Source: an uncultured cyanobacterium (GTDB taxonomy: Bacteria; Cyanobacteriota; Cyanobacteriia; Cyanobacteriales; Nostocaceae). From it: a stretch of 64,000 nt of DNA. Below are positions 32,984-41,607 of this stretch, one piece after another. How positions within the stretch are numbered: the stretch's first letter is position 1; each line of letters starts with the position of its first letter. The stretch is taken from positions 1-64,000 of the forward strand of contig CAIVAU010000188.1 of NCBI GenBank assembly GCA_903903925.1, given 5' to 3'. The notes under the pieces are model-generated. The model was not told the origin of the DNA. It saw only the letters and a program-made list of their open reading frames with translations, and did no database searches. Both the position numbers and the translations under genes were made by a program.

Positions 32984-34441
32984 ATGGCATCCATCCGCGA
33001 GTTGCACAAACAGCTAGTTAACAAAGAACGTTCTGCAGTTGAAATTACTCAAGCAGCTTTAGACCGTATTCAAGCGCTAGAGCCTAAATTACATAGTTTT
33101 TTGTGCGTCACTGCCCAAAAGGCACTACAACAAGCGCAAGAAGTGGATGCTAAAATTGCCAATGGGGAGGAAATTGGGCTCTTAGCAGGGATTCCTATTG
33201 GCATCAAAGACAATATGTGTACGAAGGGAATCCTCACGACTTGCGCCTCTCGGATGCTAGAAAATTTTGTACCGCCTTATGAATCAACTGTGACGCAAAA
33301 ACTGGCGGATGCTGGTGCGGTGATGGTGGGCAAAACCAATCTCGATGAGTTTGCCATGGGCGGTTCCACAGAAAACTCTGCTTACCAACTTACTGCTAAT
33401 CCTTGGGATTTATCACGGGTTCCTGGTGGTTCTTCCGGCGGTTCTGCAGCAGCAGTAGCAGCAGACGAATGTGTTGTTGCTATCGGTTCCGATACTGGTG
33501 GTTCGATTCGGCAACCCGCATCTTTCTGCGGTATTGTGGGGATGAAACCGACTTATGGGCTGGTTTCTCGTTACGGTTTGGTGGCTTTTGCTTCATCTTT
33601 GGATCAAATCGGACCTTTTGGACGCACAGTAGAAGATGCAGCCATATTATTGGGTGCGATCGCCGGATACGACCCCAAAGACTCTACCAGCCTGAAAGTT
33701 GAAATTCCCGACTACACCGCCAGCTTCAAACCAGACCTGAAACCCAGAGGAAAACTGAAAATTGGTGTCATTAAAGAAACCTTTGGTGAAGGCTTAGATT
33801 CAGTTGTTGAACAAGCTGTTACCAAAGCCCTGGATCAACTACAAGATTTGGGAGCAGAAATTCATGTCATTTCCTGTCCCCGGTTCCGCTATGGTTTATC
33901 TAGCTACTACATCATCGCTCCATCGGAAGCGTCGGCAAATCTGGCTCGTTATGATGGCGTTAAGTATGGCTACCGTGCGCCAGATGCAGATAATCTACTG
34001 TCGATGTACACTCGTACCCGTGCGACCGGTTTTGGTGCAGAAGTCAAACGCCGGATCATGATTGGAACCTATGTTCTTTCTGCCGGTTATTACGATGCCT
34101 ACTATCTTAAGGCACAAAAAGTCCGCACTCTCATTAAGCAAGACTTTGAAAAAGCTTTTGAAACCGTAGATGTGTTAGCTTGTCCTACTGCCCCCACCAC
34201 AGCATTCAAGGCAGGAGAAAAAACCACTGATCCCCTGAGTATGTACTTAGTTGACTTAATGACTATTCCCGCGAACCTTGCTGGGTTACCCGGAATAAGT
34301 GTGCCATGTGGTTTTGATCAAAATGGGCTACCAATTGGTTTGCAGTTAATTGGTAAAGTCCTACGAGAAGACCAACTGTTTCAAGTCGCTCATGCTTATG
34401 AGCGATCGACTACTTGGCATCTACGTACACCAGAAGATTAA
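32984..34441 (+). CDS. gatA: Glutamyl-tRNA(Gln) amidotransferase subunit A
   Basis: GatA is the amidase of the GatCAB complex, which converts Glu-tRNA(Gln) to Gln-tRNA(Gln) in organisms lacking glutaminyl-tRNA synthetase. The amidase signature is complete: the catalytic lysine in GIPIGIKDNM, the glycine/serine-rich PGGSSGGSAAAVAA, and the cis-serine and nucleophile region GSDTGGSIRQPASFCG. The C-terminal MTIPANLAGLPGISVPCG block is present. The 485-residue length is standard. The ATG has AAAAGGAA upstream. gatB and gatC are not in the window, which is usual for cyanobacteria. Confidence 0.97.
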   Translation: MASIRELHKQLVNKERSAVEITQAALDRIQALEPKLHSFLCVTAQKALQQAQEVDAKIANGEEIGLLAGIPIGIKDNMCTKGILTTCASRMLENFVPPYESTVTQKLADAGAVMVGKTNLDEFAMGGSTENSAYQLTANPWDLSRVPGGSSGGSAAAVAADECVVAIGSDTGGSIRQPASFCGIVGMKPTYGLVSRYGLVAFASSLDQIGPFGRTVEDAAILLGAIAGYDPKDSTSLKVEIPDYTASFKPDLKPRGKLKIGVIKETFGEGLDSVVEQAVTKALDQLQDLGAEIHVISCPRFRYGLSSYYIIAPSEASANLARYDGVKYGYRAPDADNLLSMYTRTRATGFGAEVKRRIMIGTYVLSAGYYDAYYLKAQKVRTLIKQDFEKAFETVDVLACPTAPTTAFKAGEKTTDPLSMYLVDLMTIPANLAGLPGISVPCGFDQNGLPIGLQLIGKVLREDQLFQVAHAYERSTTWHLRTPED

Positions 34442-34652
34442 GAGAGAGGGGGGAGTGTGGGGAGTGTGGGAGGTGTGGGAGGTGTGGGACTCGGTAACGC
34501 TAGGATCAAAAGGATCGTTGAGCGAGTGTGGGAGGTGTGGGAGGTAAGGAAGGTGTGGGAGGTAAGGAAGGGGAAGAAGATGAGAAAGACATGACTCCCC
34601 ACACTCCCCACACTCCCCATACTCCCCACACTCCCCACACTCCCCACACTCA
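34442..34652. repeat. Long inverted G-rich/C-rich repeat arms between convergent genes
   Basis: The whole gap between gatA and the RodZ-like gene is repeats. The left half has GGAGTGTGG and GGAGGTGTGG units (34445-34590). The right half has CCCCACACT units (34594-34650) complementary to them. The transcript could fold into a long imperfect hairpin and act as a bidirectional terminator. The frames read across it on the minus strand are low complexity and not genes. Confidence 0.75.
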
Positions 34653-35513
34653 TTAGTGTGACTGTTGGCTTCGAGTCCCGGCGGTGAATGTAACTTGCTT
34701 AACGCTTCCAAAAGTTCCTAAGGCTTTTGGTTGCTGCTTATTTTCAGAAACCAATACAGCACCAGCGTTACCAGAACGGATAGTCAACTCTTTTTTTGCT
34801 GTCCAGGTTTTCCGTTCTCCCTTATTTAAGGTGCCCACAAATACAGTTTTCCCATCTGCTTTCACTCGTAGCCATGATTTGTCTTGAAGTTGGAGAGTAG
34901 CTTCGACACCTGAAGCTGGCGGTGTTGTGGGGGATAGTGTTGGGGTAGGAGTAGATGCTACTGGTAATGACGCTTTTGGGGTCGGTGCTATTTTTTTTGT
35001 TGAAATTGTCGGTGGCGGGGTGAATGCTGCTGGTGATGATGCTATATGAGTAGACGCCGTTTTGTGTTTGGAGGTGGCTGATGAAGGTTGGCTCTGACGA
35101 TGAAAGTCTACTTTACGTTGTTGTGGATTGAGTATATAAAACAGTCCAAAAGTTGCGCCAGCTAATAATAAGATGTAAGGTACAACAAGGGGTATGTATA
35201 TATTTGGTTTTTTATCTAAATTCTCTTGACGCTGCTCGGATTCTGCAGGAAAAAAAGCAGTCGCAAAGTTTTGTGCCAAAGCAGCACCATCAAGTCCTAC
35301 AGCATCTCCATAATGGCGGATAAACCCTTTCACATAAATAGGCTCAGGCAAATCTTCAAATCGCCCTTCTTCTAGAGCTTGTAGAAAAGCTGGGCGAATA
35401 CGTGTTTGAGCAGCTATTTCTTCTATACGTATCGATTTTTCTTGTCGCACTTGCCGTAAACGTGCAACAATTTCCTTTACTTGCCCCTCTTGAGCTTCAT
35501 TTAACAGCTTCAC
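34653..35513 (-). CDS. RodZ-like HTH membrane protein with DUF4115 domain
   Basis: The N-terminal cytoplasmic part is a HTH_25 domain (VKEIVARLRQVRQEKSIRIEEIAAQTRIRPAFLQALEEG, then YVKGFIRHYGDAVGLDG). One transmembrane helix follows (IPLVVPYILLLAGATFGLFYI), then a Ser/Thr/Pro-rich linker. The C-terminal DUF4115 domain contains DKSWLRVKADGKTVFVGTL and ERKTWTAKKELTIRSGNAGAV. This is the architecture of RodZ, which links MreB to the cell wall machinery. The start is a GTG with AGGAGA six bases upstream. Its last codons adjoin the repeat block shared with gatA. A second HTH_25 protein lies at 36966. Confidence 0.85.
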   Translation of the reverse strand: MKLLNEAQEGQVKEIVARLRQVRQEKSIRIEEIAAQTRIRPAFLQALEEGRFEDLPEPIYVKGFIRHYGDAVGLDGAALAQNFATAFFPAESEQRQENLDKKPNIYIPLVVPYILLLAGATFGLFYILNPQQRKVDFHRQSQPSSATSKHKTASTHIASSPAAFTPPPTISTKKIAPTPKASLPVASTPTPTLSPTTPPASGVEATLQLQDKSWLRVKADGKTVFVGTLNKGERKTWTAKKELTIRSGNAGAVLVSENKQQPKALGTFGSVKQVTFTAGTRSQQSH

Positions 35514-35696
35514 CGTCTTCTCCTATTTTCTGCTAAGTGTTTAATCTTTCATCAAAAAACTACTTAGATAAATGTACATTTATTGATTGATTTCTTAAAG
35601 TTATTGTAAATCATTTTCAAAAACAGTATTTTTGATTTTAAGGAAGCTACAGCTTCTAGGTTAGGCTACTATAATATTGTATTTAAAAATACTTGC

Positions 35697-36587
35697 ATGA
35701 ATACAACCAAGTTGCAACATCCCATCAAGCTGTTGTCCTTGCTACTAATTTGGGTAGGAGTGGTTGTAGCGCTAACCTATAGCGCTGTATGTATATTCCT
35801 TTTTTTTCGGCAATCTCGATTCGTTTTTTTTCCGTCTCCTATCATTGAAACAACACCAGAGTCTTTCCATCTTCGTTACGAAGAGGTCTGGTTACCTGTC
35901 CGAGTTACATCTGGAAAAGTGGAACGTATTCACGGTTGGTGGATCAGAGCCAACCAATCTCATCCCAAGGTCTTGCTATATTTGCACGGAAATGCTAAGA
36001 ATATTGGCGCAAATCTTGACCGGGCAAATCGGTTCCATCAACTAGGGTTTTCGGTTTTACTCATTGATTATCGCGGTTATGGTCGCAGTGAAGGTGGTTT
36101 TCCTAATGAACAGCGGGTGTATCAGGATGCAGCTACGGCTTGGAATTACCTAGTACACCAGCAACAGATTCGCGAGAATCAAATTTTTATCTATGGACAT
36201 TCCCTCGGAGGTGCAATAGCCATTGATTTAGCTGTTCGACACCCAGAAGCCCCTGGATTAATTGTGGAAAGCTCTTTTACCTCAATCCGGCAAGTGGTTG
36301 CTGCTTATCGGAACATTTTTTCTCTCTTTCCAGTCGATTTGATCCTGACACAGCGATTTGAATCGATTAAAAAGGTGCCAAATTTAAGAATGCCAGTTTT
36401 ATTCATTCACGGTACCGCCGACGCAACCGTGCCAGCTTTTATGAGCCAAGACCTCTATGCTGCGTCTCCCGAACCAAAAAATTTGCTTTTAGTTCCAGGT
36501 GCAGAACATAACAACGTAGCAGAAGTCGCTTCTTCTGAATATTTGCAAGCAGTGCAGTCTTTCGTCCAATGTAGCCAAAACCAATGA
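35697..36587 (+). CDS. Alpha/beta hydrolase, membrane-anchored
   Basis: The protein starts with one hydrophobic helix (LLSLLLIWVGVVVALTYSAV), probably an N-terminal membrane anchor. A serine hydrolase domain of the BAAT/ABHD13-like type follows. Visible are the oxyanion region YLHGNAKNIG, the nucleophile elbow GHSLGGAIAIDL, the acidic residue region FIHGTADATVPAFMS and the catalytic histidine in GAEHNNVAE. Substrate is unknown; relatives include peptidases and esterases. An intrinsic-terminator-like hairpin overlaps its stop codon. It is divergently transcribed from the RodZ-like gene, 183 bases away. Confidence 0.87.
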   Translation: MNTTKLQHPIKLLSLLLIWVGVVVALTYSAVCIFLFFRQSRFVFFPSPIIETTPESFHLRYEEVWLPVRVTSGKVERIHGWWIRANQSHPKVLLYLHGNAKNIGANLDRANRFHQLGFSVLLIDYRGYGRSEGGFPNEQRVYQDAATAWNYLVHQQQIRENQIFIYGHSLGGAIAIDLAVRHPEAPGLIVESSFTSIRQVVAAYRNIFSLFPVDLILTQRFESIKKVPNLRMPVLFIHGTADATVPAFMSQDLYAASPEPKNLLLVPGAEHNNVAEVASSEYLQAVQSFVQCSQNQ

Positions 36588-36615
36588 TTTTTCTCCAAAA
36601 AAATCATTGGTTTTT
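36577..36615 (+). terminator. Intrinsic terminator of the hydrolase gene
   Basis: AAAACCAATGATTTTT pairs with AAAAAATCATTGGTTTT around a short CTCC loop and is followed by a T run. It overlaps the TGA stop codon of the hydrolase. The symmetrical A and T tracts would let it act in both directions. Confidence 0.75.
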
Positions 36616-36965
36616 ATCAGATCAAGTTAACGTCAAATATGCCAGACAAAAAACGCTTTTAATTTACTAATTTTAAACAAAAAAACCTTTTGTTCGCTAG
36701 ATAAGACTTTTAGCTCATGACTTAATTATCGGCTTAGTTAGGGAACACCAGAAAATAAATTATCGAAAATCCAAAATTAATTTGTAGGGGCGTAAAGCCT
36801 AGCGATGAGATAACTTTTTAATTTGAAGTCCCTTAGAATTCTTGCAATCTTAAAATATTGCTGAAAAATTGATATTAAAAAATCCGGAAACGCCAGTAAG
36901 CTGAGGAATATCTAACAAAGAACTCTCCTTTACTCTATTGCCTAAAGAGGCTTTTTATAAAAACT
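36616..36965. other. AT-rich intergenic region
   Basis: No gene or repeat array is evident in these 350 bases. A GCCTAAAGAGGC inverted repeat near 36941-36952, followed by T residues, lies just before the ATG at 36966 and could be a leader hairpin. A GTAGGGGCGTAAAGCC stretch near 36785 looks like a degenerate GC hairpin repeat. Confidence 0.4.
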
Positions 36966-38048
36966 ATGACACCTGTGTACTTTTTATCAATTCCTGGTGG
37001 AAATTTTACTACGGAAATTTCTCAAGATGAATTAAAAGCTTTCTTAAGTCAAATAGAAACTAAACTGCATCAAAGTAAAGTTTATCGCCACACGCTAGCT
37101 AGCTTGCAAAATTTGAGCGGACTGTCATCAGAACAAGTTCATGCTTTATTTAAAGCTGTAGGCAGAGAGGCGATTAGTGTAACACTTCAGCAATTTATCC
37201 AAACACATCAAAAAGTTGTAGACAATAACCAACAGACAAATAACCAGAGTGAAACACCAGCGATAGAACAAGCAGATCCTACTGATTTATCAGCGTGCCT
37301 AACTAGTGTAAAAGGTAACCGAGTATCTCCTGCCACAACCACTAGCAAAGTCGGTTTACCATCCGAGTCTCATGGAGTGGCAAATACAGCCGACCATGAA
37401 GTGAAACTCCAAAACAACAGCCCCACGAAGAACACATCAATGAGGTGGCTGGCCAAGTTGAATAAAAAATCGAAATTAGCTGAACAAGCCAAAATGGCAG
37501 CCGAACAACGCTTAGAAACTCTGCGTCAAATTGGTCAACAACTACGGCAAGCACGTGAATTCCAGGGTCTTTCTATTAGCCAACTCAACGTTTACACCCA
37601 CGTACAAATTTCTTACATGGAGGCTTTGGAAAATGGAAACTGGGAGTTATTGCCAGATGAAGTTTTTGTTCGTGGTTATATTCGCGTGATGGGTAATGCC
37701 TTGGGACTAAATGGCACGGCTTTAGCTGCTTCCTTACCAGCACCTGAACCAGTAAAATCAGTTTTGCCTTCTAGGTATGAGTCAAAAAAGACTTCCGGAT
37801 CGGAGATGGGTATAAGATTGGGACTACACCCTGTGCATTTGTACGCAGGTTACACAGCACTGATGGCCGGGGCAGTGGGAGGATTATCAATGCTGTCTCA
37901 GCAAGTAAATGCTGATAGACTATTTCATTCACAAGCAGTTACCCCATCTTCTCCATTATTGAACCAATCATTGCAAGATAAAAAACCAACCACGACACCT
38001 GGGCTACACACTGTCGGATCTGATATTTCTCCACCAGAAGTGTTTTAG
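36966..38048 (+). CDS. HTH_25 domain membrane protein, RodZ-related
   Basis: Residues 1-80 are an uncharacterised N-terminal helical domain (QDELKAFLSQIETKLHQSKVYRH). A long polar linker follows, then a RodZ-type HTH_25 domain near 175-250 (LRQIGQQLRQAREFQGLSISQLN, EALENGNWELLPDEVFVRGYIRVMGNALGLNG). A hydrophobic segment (HLYAGYTALMAGAVGGLSML) near 300 may span the membrane, and a short tail follows. It lacks the DUF4115 domain of the neighbour at 34653. A role in cell shape or transcription is possible. The family of the N-terminal domain is unknown to me. Confidence 0.8.
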   Translation: MTPVYFLSIPGGNFTTEISQDELKAFLSQIETKLHQSKVYRHTLASLQNLSGLSSEQVHALFKAVGREAISVTLQQFIQTHQKVVDNNQQTNNQSETPAIEQADPTDLSACLTSVKGNRVSPATTTSKVGLPSESHGVANTADHEVKLQNNSPTKNTSMRWLAKLNKKSKLAEQAKMAAEQRLETLRQIGQQLRQAREFQGLSISQLNVYTHVQISYMEALENGNWELLPDEVFVRGYIRVMGNALGLNGTALAASLPAPEPVKSVLPSRYESKKTSGSEMGIRLGLHPVHLYAGYTALMAGAVGGLSMLSQQVNADRLFHSQAVTPSSPLLNQSLQDKKPTTTPGLHTVGSDISPPEVF

Positions 38049-38049
38049 G

Positions 38050-38142
38050 AATTATGAATTATGAATTATGAATTATGAATTTTTGGGTTTTGAATTAGAA
38101 ACCTTTATTCACTTCTAACTCATAACTCATAATTCATAACTC
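38050..38142. repeat. ATTATGA heptamers in inverted orientation
   Basis: Four AATTATG units (38050-38079) face ATAACTC/ATAATTC units (38110-38140), between the convergent HTH and PadR genes. The two arms could pair to terminate both transcripts. A similar AATTATG array follows sufE at 53060-53088. Confidence 0.75.
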
Positions 38143-38694
38143 TTATTCCTCTTCTGCCAAGATGCTATAAATCTCACGTTTTACGCGGTTCAAAATTTCA
38201 CGCGCTCTGTTTACTTTGTCTGAGTTGCCACTGCGAGCAACTTGCATGACAGCTGCACCTACATCAGCGATCGCTTTTTTCAATTCGACCAACTGTTCAG
38301 GTCTGTTTCCTCTTTCAATCCAAGGGAGGCGATCGCCTTGTTCGGCTAGTAATTGTCTGCCGCTTTCTGTCAGGGTATATATTCGCCTGCCTTCTATCTG
38401 TTCACTGGTAAGATAACCTCCTTCTTCCAACAACTGAAGGGTGGGGTAAACCGAACCTGGGCTCGGTTTCCAGAAACCACCGTAACGTGCCTCTAATTCT
38501 TTGATTAACTCATATCCATGCCGGGGTTGCTCAGCAAGTAACGCCAGCAAAATGTACTTTATATCACCACGGGGAGCCCTCTGCTCTTCTTTCCAACCCC
38601 TGCCACGATGACCATGTCTCCCTCTGCGCGGCATATCGTCGCATTCTGATGCAAAAAAGTGACGATGACGATGATGATGTAGACCTAAGAACAT
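38143..38694 (-). CDS. PadR-family transcriptional regulator with His-rich N-terminus
   Basis: The winged-helix PadR domain is plain: IKYILLALLAEQPRHGYELIKELEARYGGFWKPSPGSVYPTLQLLEEGGYLTSEQ, followed by GRRIYTLTESGRQLL. The C-terminal helix would dimerise. The N-terminus is unusual, with LHHHRHRHFFASECDD and then an arginine-rich GRHGHRGRG stretch that could bind a metal ion or nucleic acid. The ATG at 38694 has GAGAG upstream; the frame opens at a TTG 15 bases earlier. A perfect palindrome, ATATCGCGATAT, lies 39 bases upstream and is a likely autoregulatory operator. Confidence 0.88.
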   Translation of the reverse strand: MFLGLHHHRHRHFFASECDDMPRRGRHGHRGRGWKEEQRAPRGDIKYILLALLAEQPRHGYELIKELEARYGGFWKPSPGSVYPTLQLLEEGGYLTSEQIEGRRIYTLTESGRQLLAEQGDRLPWIERGNRPEQLVELKKAIADVGAAVMQVARSGNSDKVNRAREILNRVKREIYSILAEEE

Positions 38695-38732
38695 TGTTGT
38701 TTCTCTCAAACGCTCGTAATTCGATTATAGAC

Positions 38733-38744
38733 ATATCGCGATAT
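38733..38744. promoter_or_regulatory. Palindromic operator candidate upstream of padR
   Basis: ATATCGCGATAT is a perfect 12-base palindrome extended by a further ATATCG. It lies 39 bases upstream of the PadR start codon, where a dimeric winged-helix repressor would bind to control its own promoter. Confidence 0.6.
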
Positions 38745-38849
38745 ATCGTTAACAAAAGTTAACAATCCGATGGCTTAAGCTGTGGGTTCCCCTACTCCCC
38801 CTGAAAGGGGTATTTCAATAAAAAACTCTGTACCCTCACCTAGAACCGA

Positions 38850-39566
38850 TTATCCGAGATCAAAAAGTAAGATTTCTGCTCCGATATTGGTGCTGATTTC
38901 AAGTTTCTCTTCCCCATTCAGTTGAACTCCATCGCCTGCTCTAATCTCTTCACCATTCAAAATTGCCACACCTTTAGCCATTTGCAACCAGGCATAACGA
39001 TCAGGCTGAACATGATAATTGACAACATCACCAGGTTCCAAAATGGATGTGTACAAATCCACATCTTGATAAATGGTAACAGCACCATCACGGCCATCTT
39101 TGGCTGCAATTAAACGTAGTTTGCCGCGCTTTTCTTCTTGAGGAAAAGCTTTTTGCTCGTATCTTGGTTTGATTCCTTGCTGATTAGGAAGAATCCAAAT
39201 TTGCAAGAAGTGAACTGGATCAGTTTGAGAAGAATTATATTCACTGTGCGTAATGCCAGTACCAGCACTCATAATTTGTGCTTCACCTGGACGAATGACA
39301 GATCCATTGCCCAAGCTATCTTTATGCTCAACCGCACCTTCCAATACATAAGTCAGAATTTCCATATCCCGATGACCGTGGGTAGAAAACCCAGCACCAG
39401 GAACGACGCGGTCATCATTGATCACCCGTAGAGAGCGAAATCCTATGCGGTTTGGATCGTAAAAGCTACCAAAGGAAAATGTGTGGTAGCTATCGAGCCA
39501 GCCTATCTGAGTATGACCACGCGCATTTCTATCATGAATTAAATGAGTTTTGTTATTGTTAACCAT
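38850..39566 (-). CDS. Pirin family protein (YhhW-like)
   Basis: This bicupin belongs to the pirin family; bacterial relatives such as YhhW have quercetin 2,3-dioxygenase activity. The metal-binding residues are visible in FSTHGHRDMEILTYVLEGAVEHKDSLG and GEAQIMSAGTGITHSEYN, giving the His-x-His, His and Glu set. The C-terminal cupin is AWLQMAKGVAILNGEEIRAGDGVQL. The ATG at 39566 has GGAGG eight bases upstream, so it is preferred to one five codons earlier. The gene is separated from PadR by 155 bases and transcribed in the same direction; joint control is possible but unproven. Confidence 0.9.
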   Translation of the reverse strand: MVNNNKTHLIHDRNARGHTQIGWLDSYHTFSFGSFYDPNRIGFRSLRVINDDRVVPGAGFSTHGHRDMEILTYVLEGAVEHKDSLGNGSVIRPGEAQIMSAGTGITHSEYNSSQTDPVHFLQIWILPNQQGIKPRYEQKAFPQEEKRGKLRLIAAKDGRDGAVTIYQDVDLYTSILEPGDVVNYHVQPDRYAWLQMAKGVAILNGEEIRAGDGVQLNGEEKLEISTNIGAEILLFDLG

Positions 39567-39682
39567 AGGTTGTACCTCCATGATGGAAAATTTTTCAGTG
39601 ATTTTTAGCGATCGCCAAATTACTTAGGACTACAAGATATCTTAATTTTAATGTTTGTAATTGAAACATAAAAAGTACGTAA

Positions 39683-39903
39683 GAATACAGGAGTCAGAAT
39701 TGTTAAAGAATCGGGAGATGATAAGAGCCATTGTGAGACGTCGAGACAGATAAGCTGTTGCGCACTTAATTTGTATATGGGACGCGGGCAAGATGCCCGC
39801 ACTACAATAATTTTACGTTTTCGTCTTATACAATCTAGCTGCACATCAGCTTACCAAACCCTTATAAGTTCTGACTCCTAACTCCTGACTCCTGACTCCT
39901 GAC
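39683..39903. repeat. CAGGAGT-bounded interspersed repeat, 221-base copy
   Basis: The left end GAATACAGGAGTCAGAATTG matches the 24570 copy and continues TTAAAGAATCGGGAGATG. The right end is a run of CTGACTC heptamers complementary to it. The extra length comes from an internal insertion containing GGGCAAGATGCCCGCACTAC, a hairpin related to those in the elements at 18350 and 52009. Confidence 0.7.
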
Positions 39904-39911
39904 AAAACTAC

Positions 39912-40481
39912 TTATCTAGCAACTGCTGGTTGTTGAGTTTTGCTAGGAATGGCTGCACCATCTTTTCCATTGGTTGCTGATGCTTGCAGATGAGCTTCTA
40001 AGAACCAGAGTCGCTTATCTATAGTGCGAGAAACTTCGGTGTAAAGGTCAGCGGTGTCAGCGTCGCCTAAGTCATTGGTTTTGTTGATTGCTGCCCTAAT
40101 ATGCTTGGCATAAGGTGCAAAGCGATCCGCCAAAGCTGTCACATGATCGATTCCTGCATCAATATCAAAAGGATATTCTGGCAGGATTGAGTTTGTTGCA
40201 GCCAAGCGAACTGTTCCCAAAGCATATCCACCTAAAGCTGTGACCCGTTCAGCGATTAAATCGATGTACTCTTCTAACTCAGTGGCAATTTCATCAAACA
40301 ACTCGTGCAACTGGTAGAAATCAGTTCCTTTGACATTCCAATGCGCTTGCTTTACCTGGGTTTTCAGATCCAGAGTTGCTGCTAGAGTTTGGTTGAGAAG
40401 TTCAGCAATTTTGGTTCTAGCCTCGGCGGGAATGTCAATTCGAGTTGGGTAGAGGCGTGATGAGGGGTTATTCTCGCTCAT
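39912..40481 (-). CDS. dps: Dps family ferritin-like protein
   Basis: Dps forms a dodecameric cage that stores iron, consumes peroxide and can shield DNA. The ferroxidase residues typical of Dps are visible: the histidine in QVKQAHWNVKGTDFYQLHELFDEIATELEEYIDLIAERV carries the H-x-D-x-E pattern across subunits. The later helix reads TADLYTEVSRTIDKRLWFLEAHLQ. At 189 residues it has short N- and C-terminal extensions; the C-terminal tail contains lysines that may bind DNA. Cyanobacteria often carry several Dps paralogues with distinct metals; which one this is cannot be told here. Confidence 0.92.
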   Translation of the reverse strand: MSENNPSSRLYPTRIDIPAEARTKIAELLNQTLAATLDLKTQVKQAHWNVKGTDFYQLHELFDEIATELEEYIDLIAERVTALGGYALGTVRLAATNSILPEYPFDIDAGIDHVTALADRFAPYAKHIRAAINKTNDLGDADTADLYTEVSRTIDKRLWFLEAHLQASATNGKDGAAIPSKTQQPAVAR

Positions 40482-40722
40482 GTTGGAATCTCATTAGATG
40501 GATAAAACAAGTCTACAGACAGTGATATGAGATTGGAAACCCTCTATCGGCAGATGGAATTATTCTCTGAATTGGTATAATTTTTTTCAATGAACCGGCT
40601 GGAACGCAAAAATATTCGCCTTTGCCGATCTCAATCTTGGTTGGGACTTGGAAGTTGTTAAGGTTAGGTCCCTAGAATAGAGGTAAGTTGTTGGTGATTC
40701 GTGCACGTTAGGAGTTTTACTT

Positions 40723-41487
40723 ATGCCTTCTCCCTTTCTGGGTATGAATCCTTATCTAGAGCACCCTTCACTGTGGGCAGGAATTCATCATCGGTTAATT
40801 ACGGCGATCGCCAATGACCTCGCCCCGAAGCTTCGCCCAAAGTACATCGTAGCGATCGAGGAGCGGGTGTATGAGGTGAGTGGAGATACGGCTTTGCTGG
40901 TAGGCGTCCCCGATGTCTCAGTACAAAGTTCACTTTCTTTAGGGCGATCAACTGAACCCAATCTCGCGGTTGTCTCCACAAACCAATCTGTCGAGGTGTT
41001 GCTCCCGTTACCAGAGATTCTGACAGAGGCATACTTAGAAATTCGTGCTGTGGAAACCGAGGAAGTCGTAACCATCATTGAAGTGCTTTCTCCAAAAAAT
41101 AAACAGGTGGGAATCGGGCGGTTGCAATACGAAACAAAACGGTTAAAGATTTTGGGTAGCGCGACTCATTTTGTGGAAATCGATTTGTTGCGTCAGGGAA
41201 ATTCGATGGCAATGGTGGGAAATTTTCGGCAAAGTCACTATCGAATTGTAGTCAGTCGTAGCGAAACTCGTCCAAGGGCTGCTCTTTATGGGTTTAATTT
41301 GCAGGATAAAATTCCTGAATTTACCATGCCGTTAAGGGCTGGTGAACCGGAACCAGCGATAGATCTAAAATCATTGCTAGATGAGATTTACGATCAAGGG
41401 AGCTATGACTTAAGAATCGATTACAGTCGCCCCCCAATTCCTGCTTTGTCAGAACCAGATATGGCTTGGGTTCGCAACTGTAACTAA
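40723..41487 (+). CDS. DUF4058 family protein
   Basis: This protein matches the DUF4058 family, common in cyanobacteria and planctomycetes. The start MPSPFLGMNPYLEHPSLWAGIHHRLI is diagnostic, followed by IANDLAPKLRPKYIVAIEERVYE. The segment EEVVTIIEVLSPKNKQVGIGRLQYETKRLKIL contains an E..K pattern seen in PD-(D/E)XK-like folds, and FVEIDLLRQG follows. The C-terminus reads YDLRIDYSRPPIPALSEPDMAW. The biochemical function of the family is unknown. The gene is complete at 254 residues and has no operon partner. Confidence 0.88.
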   Translation: MPSPFLGMNPYLEHPSLWAGIHHRLITAIANDLAPKLRPKYIVAIEERVYEVSGDTALLVGVPDVSVQSSLSLGRSTEPNLAVVSTNQSVEVLLPLPEILTEAYLEIRAVETEEVVTIIEVLSPKNKQVGIGRLQYETKRLKILGSATHFVEIDLLRQGNSMAMVGNFRQSHYRIVVSRSETRPRAALYGFNLQDKIPEFTMPLRAGEPEPAIDLKSLLDEIYDQGSYDLRIDYSRPPIPALSEPDMAWVRNCN

Positions 41488-41607
41488 ATCATTGGATATC
41501 CTTGGACATTTTTTCTGGAATGGGTAACGCGGTTGTACGGAGCAAGAAGTAAAAAGAACAAAAAGTTAATTGATGGCATAATGAATGTGATTGAAGAGGT
41601 GAAATGA

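Noticed and set aside
34421..34711. Minus-strand reading frames rich in Cys-Gly-Glu and His-Thr repeats
   Set aside because: They are the repeat arrays between gatA and the RodZ-like gene read as protein, without start signals or homology.
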